Assembly: GCA_013824015.1 (NCBI GenBank)
Contig: PNNC01000063.1
Location: forward strand, 1 to 64,000
Length of the DNA: 64,000 nucleotides
Direction of reading: 5' to 3'
Source of the DNA: Polaromonas sp.
GTDB taxonomy: Bacteria; Pseudomonadota; Gammaproteobacteria; Burkholderiales; Burkholderiaceae_C
Made by a program: the position numbers and the translations under genes. Below are positions 38,026 to 47,333 of the stretch, piece by piece (the first letter of the stretch is position 1; every line of letters starts with the position of its first letter). The notes under the pieces are model-generated. The model saw nothing but the letters and a program-made list of their open reading frames with translations. It did no database searches and was not told the origin of the DNA.

Positions 38026-39081
38026 ATGCTGACCGCCTGGCGTTTTTTCGAGCACGGCCAGGGCCTGGAATGGATCGCCGTCTGCGTCGCCGTAGTTTTC
38101 GTGTTTGTGCTGGTGCTGTTGCTGGCGCTGTCGATCGACGCACGCTGGGGTGAACCGCGCTCGGCGTTTCACCCGGTGGTGCTGATGGGGCGTTACCTGC
38201 AGACCTGCGGGGACGTGATTTCCGCGTGGTCACCGGCCGTGGCCTTTGTCGGTGGGGCGCTGGCCTGGCTGGCCGGCGCGCTGGTGATCGGCGGGCTGGC
38301 GGCTGCGCTGCAGGCGCTGGCCTTGCGCCAGGTGACCCGGCTGGTGCTGGCGCCGGGGCTGGACAACGCTGCGCTGGTTGTGCTGCTGTTGATTTTCCTG
38401 GGTTGGCTGCTCAAATGCATGTTGTCCTGGCGCATGTTGCACGACGAGGTCGGTGCGGTCGAGACGGCCTTGCAGCAATCGGTCGAGGCCGGGCGCGCGC
38501 GCCTGGCCTGGCTGGTCAGCCGCAACACCGCGCTGCTCAGCGAAAGCGAGGTGCGTGAAAGCGCCATCGAGTCGCTGGCTGAAAACCTCAACGATTCGGT
38601 GGTGGCGCCGGTGTTCTGGTTCGCCTTGTTCGGCCTGCCGGGTGCCGCGATTTACCGCTTTGCCAATACCGCCGACGCCATGTGGGGCTACCGTGGCGTG
38701 CATCGCGGCCAGTACTGGGAATGGGCCGGCAAGTGGGCGGCGCGTGCCGACGATGTGTTGTCCTGGTTGCCGGCGCGCCTGACGGCCGGTTTGCTGGCGC
38801 TGGTGGCGCGCGGCCTGCCGGTCGCTGCCATGCGCTGGGAAGCGGCCAAGACGCCGTCGCCCAACAGCGGCTGGCCGATGGCGGCGATGGCGCTGGCGCT
38901 CGGTGTCAGCCTGCGCAAGCCGGGGGTCTACACACTGAACGCTGCCGGCCGGCCGGCCGAAGCTGCCGACACGGCCTCGGCCCAGAAATATGCATCAAGA
39001 GCGGTGTTTGCCCTTGTCCTGTGTGCAAAGTCAGCTATGTTTTCGATAGCAATCGCACTGTTTGTGAAGCTGTCGCCATGA
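38026..39081 (+). CDS. cobD: Adenosylcobinamide-phosphate synthase (CobD/CbiB)
   Basis: HPVVLMGRYLQTC...SESEVRESAIESLAENLNDSVVAPVFWFALFGLPGAAIYRFANTADAMWGYR. Confidence 0.93.
   Translation: MLTAWRFFEHGQGLEWIAVCVAVVFVFVLVLLLALSIDARWGEPRSAFHPVVLMGRYLQTCGDVISAWSPAVAFVGGALAWLAGALVIGGLAAALQALALRQVTRLVLAPGLDNAALVVLLLIFLGWLLKCMLSWRMLHDEVGAVETALQQSVEAGRARLAWLVSRNTALLSESEVRESAIESLAENLNDSVVAPVFWFALFGLPGAAIYRFANTADAMWGYRGVHRGQYWEWAGKWAARADDVLSWLPARLTAGLLALVARGLPVAAMRWEAAKTPSPNSGWPMAAMALALGVSLRKPGVYTLNAAGRPAEAADTASAQKYASRAVFALVLCAKSAMFSIAIALFVKLSP
38990..39053 (-). repeat. Palindromic element copy D (3' end of cobD CDS, reverse orientation)
   Basis: Reverse complement TTGCTATCGAAAACATAGCTGACTTTGCACACAGGACAAGGGCAAACACCGCTCTTGATGCA. 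Confidence 0.8.
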
Positions 39082-40094
39082 CCGCTGTCCAGCCCGCTGC
39101 ATCACGCGTCCACGGCGGCCCCGACCAGCAAGGCGTGCCGCTGCACGACTTTTCCAGCAACAGCCATGCCGGCGGGCCGTGCCCTCCGGCGCTGGCCGCT
39201 GTGCAGCAAGCCGATGCCACCAGCTATCCCGATGCCAGCTACACCCGGCTGCGCCGGCAGCTGGCGGATTTCCACGCTGTGGCGCCGCAGCGCGTGCTGC
39301 TGGCCGGCAGTGCCAGCGAGTTTGTGTTTCGCGTGACGGCGCTGGCGGCGCAGCGCGGCGCTTCGTCGGTCTGGCTGCCGCGTTACAGCTACGGCGACTA
39401 TGCGCAGGCGGCCGCGGCCTGGACGCTGCCGCTGGCCTCGACGCCGGAGCGGGCGCAGTTGCGCTGGGCCTGTGAGCCTTCGAGTCCGCTGGGTCAGCCG
39501 GAACCGGCGCCGGCGGGGTGGGCAGATGCGCAGGCCCTGTGTGTGCTGGACCGCGCCTACGAACCCCTGCGTTTGAGTGGCTCGTCGGCATGGTGTGCGG
39601 ACGCCTTGCGTCAGGTCTGGCAGCTCTGGACGCCGAACAAGGCCCTGGGCCTGACCGGCGTGCGCGCGGCCTATGTGATCGCGCCGCCCGGGCAGGACAA
39701 GCTGGTCGCGCAACTCGAAGCGCTGGCCCCGTCCTGGCCGCTGGGCGGCCACGGCGTGGCCCTGTTGCAGGCCTGGGCCGGGGCCGAGGCGCAGGCCTGG
39801 CTGGCCGCCAGTCTGCCGCTGCTGCGGGACTGGAAGGCCGCGCAGCTTGGCCTGTGTGAATCGCTGGGCTGGACCTGTATGCCCAGCGATGCGAATTTTT
39901 TCTGCGCCCGTCCGGTCTTGCCCCCGGGCATGAGCCTGGCCCAGGCGCTGGCAGCTTTGCGCACACGCGGCATCAAGCTGCGCGATACCGCCTCTTTCGG
40001 CCTGACCGGCCATGTGCGCCTGAGCGTGGCGGCGCCCGCGGCCCAGGCCGCCTTGCACCAGGCCTGGCCTGACATCGCGCGGGCCGCGGCATGA
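39078..40094 (+). CDS. cobC: Threonine-phosphate decarboxylase-like PLP aminotransferase (CobC)
   Basis: DFSSNSHAGGPCPPALAAVQQADATSYPDASYTRLRRQLADFH; WTPNKALGLTGVRAAYVIAP; position in cob cluster. Confidence 0.85.
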   Translation: MTAVQPAASRVHGGPDQQGVPLHDFSSNSHAGGPCPPALAAVQQADATSYPDASYTRLRRQLADFHAVAPQRVLLAGSASEFVFRVTALAAQRGASSVWLPRYSYGDYAQAAAAWTLPLASTPERAQLRWACEPSSPLGQPEPAPAGWADAQALCVLDRAYEPLRLSGSSAWCADALRQVWQLWTPNKALGLTGVRAAYVIAPPGQDKLVAQLEALAPSWPLGGHGVALLQAWAGAEAQAWLAASLPLLRDWKAAQLGLCESLGWTCMPSDANFFCARPVLPPGMSLAQALAALRTRGIKLRDTASFGLTGHVRLSVAAPAAQAALHQAWPDIARAAA

Positions 40095-41563
40095 GGGCCA
40101 AAGCCGTCATGGTGCTGGGCACCACCAGCGGGGCCGGCAAAAGCTGGTTGACCACGGCGCTGTGCCGTTATTACGCGAACCAGGGCCTGAAGGTCGCGCC
40201 TTTCAAGGCGCAGAACATGAGCAACAACGCCAGGGTGGTGACTGAGGGCGAGATCGGCAGCGCCCAGTATTTCCAGGCGCTCGCGGCGCGCGCCGTGCCC
40301 GAGGTGCGCATGAATCCGCTGCTGCTCAAGCCCGAGAAGGACACGCAGAGCCAGGTCATCCTGATGGGGCAGGTCAACGCCGAACTGTCGCGCATGGCCT
40401 GGCGCGGCCGCAGCGCCTCGGTCTGGCCGGTGATCGCACAGGCGCTCGATGAACTGATGGCGGACAACGATGTGGTGGTGATCGAAGGCGCGGGATCGCC
40501 CGCCGAGATCAACCTCAAGGACAGCGACATCGTCAACATGCGGGTGGCGCTGCACGCCCATGCCGCCTGCCTGCTGGTGACCGACATCGACCGTGGCGGC
40601 GCGTTTGCGCATCTCTACGGCACCTGGGCCATGCTGGATGAAGCCGAGCAGGCCTTGATCAGGGGTTTTGTGCTCAACAAGTTCCGCGGCGACGCCAGCC
40701 TGCTGGCGCCCGGCCCGCAGATGTTGCAGGACCTGACCAGCGTGCCGACGGTGGCCACCTTGCCGATGTGGTGGCAGCACGGCCTGCCCGAGGAAGACGG
40801 CGTCTTTGATGACCGCAGCCGGGCCACCGGCAGCGTCGACATAACCATGGCGGTGATCGCCTACCCGCGCATCAGCAACCTCGACGAATTCCAGCCGCTC
40901 AAGAATGTGCCCGGTGTGCGCCTGACCTGGGTGCGCAACCCGGCGGAACTCGCCGGCCTGCTGCCTTCCGACTGGATCATCCTGCCCGGCTCCAAACACA
41001 CCAGTGGCGACCTGGACTGGCTGCGCGCGCAGGGACTGGACCGCGCGATTGCCACGCACGCCGGCCGGGGCGGCGCCGTGCTGGGCATCTGCGGCGGCCT
41101 GCAGATGCTGGGCGAGGCGCTGATCGACACCCACGGCATTGACGGCAACGGGCCCGGCCTGGGCTTGCTGCCGGTCGTCACGCTGTTTGAAGAAGGCAAA
41201 ACCGTGCGGCACCGGCAGGCCAGCTTCTCGGCCGTGAGCGGTCCCTGGTCGGCGCTGTCGGGCGTGGCAGTGCAGGGTTATGAAATCCACCACGGCCAGA
41301 CCGCGCCGCACAGCGCCATGGCCGCAGCCGGTGATCTGGCGCATGCGGTGTTGTCCGAAGGACTGGCCTGGCAAAACGGCGCCGGCAACGTGCTCGGCGT
41401 GTACCTGCATGGCCTGTTCGAGGACCCGGCGGTGCTGCAGGCGCTGTTTGGCGCGAGCACACCGACACTCGATTCGGTGTTTGAAGGCCTGGCCGGCTAC
41501 ATCGCCCAACATTTCGAACCCGGCGTGCTGGATGCGCTGATCCTGGAACGGAGCCCGTCATGA
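40091..41563 (+). CDS. cobQ: Cobyric acid synthase
   Basis: KAVMVLGTTSGAGKSWLTTALCRYYANQGLKVAPFKAQNMSNNARVV; LGICGGLQMLG. Confidence 0.95.
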   Translation: MRAKAVMVLGTTSGAGKSWLTTALCRYYANQGLKVAPFKAQNMSNNARVVTEGEIGSAQYFQALAARAVPEVRMNPLLLKPEKDTQSQVILMGQVNAELSRMAWRGRSASVWPVIAQALDELMADNDVVVIEGAGSPAEINLKDSDIVNMRVALHAHAACLLVTDIDRGGAFAHLYGTWAMLDEAEQALIRGFVLNKFRGDASLLAPGPQMLQDLTSVPTVATLPMWWQHGLPEEDGVFDDRSRATGSVDITMAVIAYPRISNLDEFQPLKNVPGVRLTWVRNPAELAGLLPSDWIILPGSKHTSGDLDWLRAQGLDRAIATHAGRGGAVLGICGGLQMLGEALIDTHGIDGNGPGLGLLPVVTLFEEGKTVRHRQASFSAVSGPWSALSGVAVQGYEIHHGQTAPHSAMAAAGDLAHAVLSEGLAWQNGAGNVLGVYLHGLFEDPAVLQALFGASTPTLDSVFEGLAGYIAQHFEPGVLDALILERSPS

Positions 41564-41985
41564 TGCTTGTTGTGCTGGCCAATATCGCCGTGGTGCTGGC
41601 CGCGGTGGTGATCCACTACGAATTCCTGTTCCGGCTCAGCCTGCTGCTGCGCGATGTCAAGATCCGGCACCGGCCGCGTGTGTTGCTGGGTGTGGGCGGC
41701 GCGTTGATCGCCCATGCGGTGGAGGTCTGGCTGTTTGCCGGCGTCTACTACCTGATGCACCATGCGCCAGGCTGGGGCCGGCTGGCCGGCAATTTTGATG
41801 GCAGCCTGATGGACTGCGTGTATTTCTCCTTCACCACCTTCACGACGCTGGGCTTTGGCGATATCCAGCCCGAGGGCAACATGCGTTTCCTGACCGGCAT
41901 CGAGGCGTTGACCGGCCTGGTGCTGATCACCTGGACCGCCTCCTTCCTGTTTGTCGAGATGCAGAAGTTCTGGGATTCCCGCTAG
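41560..41985 (+). CDS. Two-TM potassium/ion channel-like protein
   Basis: DCVYFSFTTFTTLGFGDIQP selectivity-filter motif; ATGA overlap with cobQ. Confidence 0.85.
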   Translation: MMLVVLANIAVVLAAVVIHYEFLFRLSLLLRDVKIRHRPRVLLGVGGALIAHAVEVWLFAGVYYLMHHAPGWGRLAGNFDGSLMDCVYFSFTTFTTLGFGDIQPEGNMRFLTGIEALTGLVLITWTASFLFVEMQKFWDSR

Positions 41986-42018
41986 CACCGGCTGACGGCC
42001 GGCCGGGCCGGTACAATA

Positions 42019-42034
42019 CTGGCTATTCATACAG
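42019..42034. promoter_or_regulatory. LexA-like box
   Basis: CTGG-CTATTCAT-ACAG, one mismatch to CTGT-N8-ACAG, just after TACAAT (42012-42017). Confidence 0.55.
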
Positions 42035-42053
42035 CCCATCCCGCCCACCCACG

Positions 42054-44381
42054 ATGACCGCCGCGCCCGCCACGGACACGCCCTATGTCGTCGCCGTGCG
42101 TGCGCTGTGTGACTTCACCGCCAAACGCGGCGACCTCGATCTGCGTTTCACGCCGTCGCCCTCGGCGATCGAAGGCATGGCCGGCCACCGCATGGTGGCG
42201 ATGCGGCGCCCGCCGCACTACCAGACCGAAGTCAGCCTGAGCGGCGATTACCTCGACCTGCGCGTGCGCGGCCGTGCCGACGGTTACGACGCCGAGGCCG
42301 GCCAGCTCGAAGAGGTCAAGACCTACCGCGGCAACCTGGACGCCATGCGCGAGAACCACCGGCACCTGCACTGGGCCCAGCTCAAGGTTTATGGCCACCT
42401 GTTGTGTTGCCGGGATGGTCTGGCACAGATCAGGCTGGCGCTGGTCTATTTCAACGTCGCCACGCAGGACGAAACCCTGCTGGTCGAGTCGTACACCGCC
42501 GACGAACTGCGGGCCTTTTTTGAGGACCAGTGCCAGCGCTTTCTGGGTTGGGCGCGCCGCGAACTCGCGCACCGCGCCGCGCGCAACCAGGCGCTGGCCG
42601 CGCTGGCGTTTCCGCATGCGGCGTTCCGGCCCGGCCAGCGCGAACTGGCGGAGGCGGTCTGGAAGTCGGCCAGCAGCGGGCGCTGCCTGATGGCGCAGGC
42701 GCCGACCGGCATCGGCAAAACCATAGGCACGGTGTTTCCGCTGCTCAAGGCCTGCCCGTCGCAGCAGCTCGACAAGATTTTTTTCCTGGCGGCCAAGACG
42801 CCGGGGCGGCAACTGGCGCTGGATGCCCTCGCGCTGATCAAGACGGCCGCGCCGGCCTTGCCTTTGCGCGTGCTCGAGCTGGTGGCGCGTGGCAAGGCGT
42901 GCGAGCATCCGGACAAGGCTTGCCATGACGAATCCTGCCCGCTGGCCCAGGGCTTTTACGACCGCCTGCCGGCAGCGCGCGAGGCGGCGGTGGATCTGGC
43001 CGCCGCCCGCCCCGGCCCGCTGGACCAGGGGGCGCTGCGCCAGGTCGCACTGGCCCATGACATCTGCCCCTACTACCTGAGCCAGGACCTGCTGCACTGG
43101 AGCGACGTCGTGGTCGGTGACTACAACTACTACTTCGACGTCAACGCCATGCTGCATGCGCAGGCCCAGGCCAGCCAGTGGCGTGTCAGCATTCTGGTCG
43201 ACGAAGCGCACAACCTGGTCGAGCGGGCGCGCAAGATGTATTCAGCCGAACTGGACCCCGCGCACCTGGCGGTGGCCCGGCAGGCGGCACCCGTGGCCAT
43301 TCGCCGGGTGCTGGACGGCCTGGCACGAAGCTGGCGCGCGCTGCACCGCGACCAGGCCGAGGACTACCAGGTCCATGAAGAGGTGCCGCAGGAATTCCGC
43401 GGCGCTTTGCAACTGACCTCCAGCGCCATCCTGGATCACCTGGCCGAGCATCCCTCGGGCATCGCTGCTCCGCTGCAGGACTTTTTCTTCGAGGTGCTGC
43501 ATTTCTCGCGCATGGCCGAATTGCTGGGCGCGCATTCGCTGTTCGACATCACGCTGGGCGAGGGCGGGGCGCTGCTGTGCCTGCGCAACGTCGTGCCCGC
43601 GCCTTTCCTGGCGCCGCGTTTTGCCGCCGCGCGTTCGGCAGCGCTGTTTTCTGCGACGCTGGGCCCGGCGCATTACTACAGCGACCTGCTGGGCCTGCCG
43701 GAAGACACGGCCTGGGTCGACGTGGCCTCGCCCTTCAAGGCCGAGCAACTGGCGGTGCGCGTGGTCGATGACGTCTCCACGCGTTTCCGGCACCGTGAAC
43801 AGTCGCTGTTGCCCATGGTCGAGCTGATGGCACGGCAGTACGCCCAGGCGCCCGGCAACTACCTGAGTTTTGTCAGCAGCTTTGACTACCTGCAGCAGCT
43901 GATCGCCCTGTTCCGTGTGCGTTACCCGGCGATCCCGGTCTGGGAGCAGTCGCGCGGCATGGAAGAAAGCGCGAAGAAGGGGTTTCTCGAACGGTTCACG
44001 CCGGTCTCCAGCGGCATTGGTTTTGCCGTGCTCGGCGGCGCGTTCGCCGAGGGTGTCGACCTGCCGGGCAAACGCCTGATCGGCGCCTTCATCGCCACCC
44101 TGGGCCTGCCGCAGATCAACCCGGTCAACGAGCAGATCAAGACGCGTATGCAGGCCAGTTTTGGCCGCGGCTACGACTACACCTACCTCTACCCCGGCCT
44201 GCAAAAAGTCGTTCAGGCCGCCGGCCGGGTGATACGCACCGAGTCGGACAGCGGTGTGGTGTACCTGATCGATGACCGGTATGCCGGGGTGGAAGTGCAG
44301 CAGCTTTTTCCGGGCTGGTGGAAGGTGGCGCGGCTGCAGGCGCGGCTGCCGCGGCCGGTGGCGCTCTGCGGTCCGGTCTGA
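42054..44381 (+). CDS. PD-(D/E)XK-like domain fused to XPD/DinG-like Fe-S superfamily 2 helicase
   Basis: N-term GRADGYDAEAGQLEEVKTYRG; Walker A QAPTGIGKT; DEAH VDEAHN; Cys set CEHPDKACHDESC...ICPYY. Confidence 0.9.
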   Translation: MTAAPATDTPYVVAVRALCDFTAKRGDLDLRFTPSPSAIEGMAGHRMVAMRRPPHYQTEVSLSGDYLDLRVRGRADGYDAEAGQLEEVKTYRGNLDAMRENHRHLHWAQLKVYGHLLCCRDGLAQIRLALVYFNVATQDETLLVESYTADELRAFFEDQCQRFLGWARRELAHRAARNQALAALAFPHAAFRPGQRELAEAVWKSASSGRCLMAQAPTGIGKTIGTVFPLLKACPSQQLDKIFFLAAKTPGRQLALDALALIKTAAPALPLRVLELVARGKACEHPDKACHDESCPLAQGFYDRLPAAREAAVDLAAARPGPLDQGALRQVALAHDICPYYLSQDLLHWSDVVVGDYNYYFDVNAMLHAQAQASQWRVSILVDEAHNLVERARKMYSAELDPAHLAVARQAAPVAIRRVLDGLARSWRALHRDQAEDYQVHEEVPQEFRGALQLTSSAILDHLAEHPSGIAAPLQDFFFEVLHFSRMAELLGAHSLFDITLGEGGALLCLRNVVPAPFLAPRFAAARSAALFSATLGPAHYYSDLLGLPEDTAWVDVASPFKAEQLAVRVVDDVSTRFRHREQSLLPMVELMARQYAQAPGNYLSFVSSFDYLQQLIALFRVRYPAIPVWEQSRGMEESAKKGFLERFTPVSSGIGFAVLGGAFAEGVDLPGKRLIGAFIATLGLPQINPVNEQIKTRMQASFGRGYDYTYLYPGLQKVVQAAGRVIRTESDSGVVYLIDDRYAGVEVQQLFPGWWKVARLQARLPRPVALCGPV

Positions 44382-44415
44382 GGCAAGCCGATGCGGCAGT
44401 GCGCCCGCCAGGCCC

Positions 44416-44793
44416 TCAGGTCACGAAGGTGCGCACGAAGTCGAGCGACGACACCACACCGCGGATCTGCTGGCCTTCGGCCACCACCACGTGATGGATG
44501 TGGCCCTCCGTCATCAGCCTGGCCACCTCGGCGAGGGCGGCGTCCGGGGACACGGTGACCGGCTTGTAGGTGCACAGCTGCCACGCTCTGAGCTTGCTGG
44601 TCGCCTTGCCGCCGGCATGCGCGCGCAGCAGATCGGTGCTGCTGATCACGCCCATCACCACGCCGCTGGCATCGATGACCGGAACCCACGACAAGCCCTT
44701 GTCCGCCAGCGTCGCCTCGACCGCCTGCAGCGTGTCGTCCGGATCCACCCGGGTCACGTCGCGGTGCATCAATGAAGAAATGGTCTGGCTCAT
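44416..44793 (-). CDS. CBS-domain pair protein
   Basis: SSLMHRDVTRVDPDDTLQAVEATLADKGLSWVPVIDASGVVMGVISSTDLLRA. Confidence 0.9.
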   Translation of the reverse strand: MSQTISSLMHRDVTRVDPDDTLQAVEATLADKGLSWVPVIDASGVVMGVISSTDLLRAHAGGKATSKLRAWQLCTYKPVTVSPDAALAEVARLMTEGHIHHVVVAEGQQIRGVVSSLDFVRTFVT

Positions 44794-47252
44794 GGCAGGC
44801 TCCTGGCTCCGGTTGCTGGTATGGCTGGTCTCACCGCGCTGCGCGGTGCACGCCCGAGCCGCGCTTCCACGGCCAGCACGTCGACCGTGGTTTTTAGCAG
44901 GGTGTCGGGCGTGACACTGATGGCGTCAATGCCGAGCTCCACCAGGTATTGCGCGATCTCGGGATAGTCCGAGGGCGCCTGGCCGCAGATGCCCACGTGG
45001 CGGTGGTTGCGGTGCGCGCCTGTGATGGTCTGGCGGATCATCTCCCTGACGCCGGGGTCGCGTTCGTCGAAGTCGAAGGCCACGATGTCGGAGTCCCGGT
45101 CCACGCCCAGCACCAGCTGGGTCAGGTCGTTGGAGCCGATGGAGAAGCCGTCGAACAGACGGGCAAACGCATCGATCTGGATCACGTTGTTGGGGATCTC
45201 GCACATCACGTAGATCTCCAGCCCATTGACACCGCGCGTCAGCCCATGTGTCGTCATGGCCTGCAACACCCGTTCGCCTTCCTCGACCCGCCGGCAAAAA
45301 GGGATCATCAGCTTGACATTGACCAGGCCCATGTCGTCGCGCACGCGTTTCATGGCCGCACACTCGAGTGCGAAACCCTCGGCGTAGGCCGGGTGTGCGT
45401 AGCGCGAGGCGCCGCGAAAGCCGATCATCGGGTTGGCCTCGTCCGGCTCGAACCAGCGCCCGCCGAGCAGGCTGGCGTATTCGTTGGTCTTGAAGTCGGA
45501 CAAACGCACAATCACCGGCCTCGGATAAAAGGCGGCAGCGATCATCGCCACGCCTTCGGACAGCTGGCGCACGAAGAAGTCGGCTGGTTTTGCATACGAA
45601 CGCGTGAGGCGGGCAATCTCCTCGCGCACCGCGGCGTCGTCGACTTTCTCCGGGTGCACCAGCGCCATCGGGTGCGCGCGGATGTGTTCGGCCACGATGA
45701 ACTCCATGCGCGCCAGGCCCACGCCGTCGTTGGGCAGCAGCGCGGTCTGGAAGGCGGTGTCGGGGTTGGCGATGTTGACCATCAGGTGCGTCTGCGGCCG
45801 CGCCAGACCGGCCACGTCGATGCTGCGCCTGGTGAACGGCAGCAGGCCGGCGTAGACCCGGCCCTGGCTGCCTTCGGCGCAGGACACCGTGATCTCGTCG
45901 CCGGTGCGGATGGCGCTGGTGGCATGGCCACAGCCGACCACGGCCGGAATGCCCATCTCGCGCGCCACGATGGCTGCATGGCAGGTGCGCCCGCCGCGGT
46001 TGGTCACAACGGCAGAAGCGATCTTCAGCACCGTGCCCCAGTCCGGCATGGTGGTGTCCGCCACCAGCACCTCGCCGGGCTGGAACTGGTTGAGCTCGCT
46101 GACGCTGTTGATCACGCGCGCCCGCCCCGTGGCGATGGCGCCGCCCACCGCACGGCCGCTGATGCAGAGCTTGCCCTTTGCATCCAGCTGCCAGCTGTCC
46201 ACGGTGCCGGGCGTCTGGCGTGAGGCCACGGTTTCTGGTCGCGCCTGCAGGATGTAGAGCTTGCCGTCAATGCCATCCCTGGCCCATTCGATGTCCATCG
46301 GTGTGGCATGCCCGGCCTTGCGGCTGTAGTGGTCCTCGATGCGGACGGTGGCGTCGGCCAGTTCCAGCACCTCCTCGTCGCTGATGCAATAACGCGCCTG
46401 GTCCTCCGGCGGTGTCGGCAGGTTGCGCGTGGTCTCGCGGCCCCCGTCCTGCGTGTAGACCATGCGGATTTCCTTGCCGCCCAGCTTGCGCCTGAGCACC
46501 GCGCGGTAACCCTGTTTCAGTGTGGGTTTGAACACATGGAACTCATCCGGGTCCACCGTGCCCTGCACCACGTTTTCGCCCAGGCCCCAGGCGCCCGTGA
46601 TGAACACGACGTCGGGAAAGCCGGTTTCGGTGTCGATCGAAAAGATGACGCCGCTGGAGCCGCGGTCCGAGCGCACCATCTTCATCACACCGACCGATTG
46701 CAGCACGCTGAAATGGTCGATGCCGTTGTCAATGCGGTAGGCGATGGCGCGGTCGTTGAACAGGCTGGCAAAACACCGGCGGATCGCCTGGAGCAGGCCG
46801 GGCAGGCCGGCCACGTTGAGAAAGCTGTCGTGCTGGCCGGCAAAGCTGGCGGTGGGCAGGTCTTCGGCGGTGGCCGAGCTGCGCACTGCCAGCGTCAGGG
46901 TCTCGCCGTACTCGGCCTGCAGGCGCGCATACGACGCAGCGATTTCGGCGGCAAGGCCCTCGGGCAGCGGGGCGGCCTGGACGATCGCACGCGCGCGCGC
47001 CGCGCGCCGCGCCAGGTCATCGACATTCTTGACATCCAGGCCGTCGAGTGCCTCACGCAGGCCGGGCCAGGCGCCGGCATGGTCGAGCACATGGCGGTAG
47101 GCCTGCGCTGTCACGGCGAAACCGTTGGGAACCCGCACGCCCTGCGCGCCGAGCTCGCGCACCATTTCGCCCAGCGAGGCATTTTTGCCGCCCACCCTGG
47201 GAACATCGTCGATCCCCAGTTCCGAGAACCAGCTTATGTAAGGTGTTGCCAT
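44790..47252 (-). CDS. ppsA: Phosphoenolpyruvate synthase
   Basis: VPRVGGKNASLGEMVRELGAQGVRVPNGFAVTA; GGRTCHAAIVAREMGIPAVVGCG; PEP-utilizing domains. Confidence 0.95.
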   Translation of the reverse strand: MATPYISWFSELGIDDVPRVGGKNASLGEMVRELGAQGVRVPNGFAVTAQAYRHVLDHAGAWPGLREALDGLDVKNVDDLARRAARARAIVQAAPLPEGLAAEIAASYARLQAEYGETLTLAVRSSATAEDLPTASFAGQHDSFLNVAGLPGLLQAIRRCFASLFNDRAIAYRIDNGIDHFSVLQSVGVMKMVRSDRGSSGVIFSIDTETGFPDVVFITGAWGLGENVVQGTVDPDEFHVFKPTLKQGYRAVLRRKLGGKEIRMVYTQDGGRETTRNLPTPPEDQARYCISDEEVLELADATVRIEDHYSRKAGHATPMDIEWARDGIDGKLYILQARPETVASRQTPGTVDSWQLDAKGKLCISGRAVGGAIATGRARVINSVSELNQFQPGEVLVADTTMPDWGTVLKIASAVVTNRGGRTCHAAIVAREMGIPAVVGCGHATSAIRTGDEITVSCAEGSQGRVYAGLLPFTRRSIDVAGLARPQTHLMVNIANPDTAFQTALLPNDGVGLARMEFIVAEHIRAHPMALVHPEKVDDAAVREEIARLTRSYAKPADFFVRQLSEGVAMIAAAFYPRPVIVRLSDFKTNEYASLLGGRWFEPDEANPMIGFRGASRYAHPAYAEGFALECAAMKRVRDDMGLVNVKLMIPFCRRVEEGERVLQAMTTHGLTRGVNGLEIYVMCEIPNNVIQIDAFARLFDGFSIGSNDLTQLVLGVDRDSDIVAFDFDERDPGVREMIRQTITGAHRNHRHVGICGQAPSDYPEIAQYLVELGIDAISVTPDTLLKTTVDVLAVEARLGRAPRSAVRPAIPATGARSLP

Positions 47253-47333
47253 GATGGTGGACGCACGCGTCGCCTCCTGTGCCTGTGGTCCACTCACGGT
47301 ATGCGCCGCTCGGCGCTGCCGCCTTGCGCCAGA

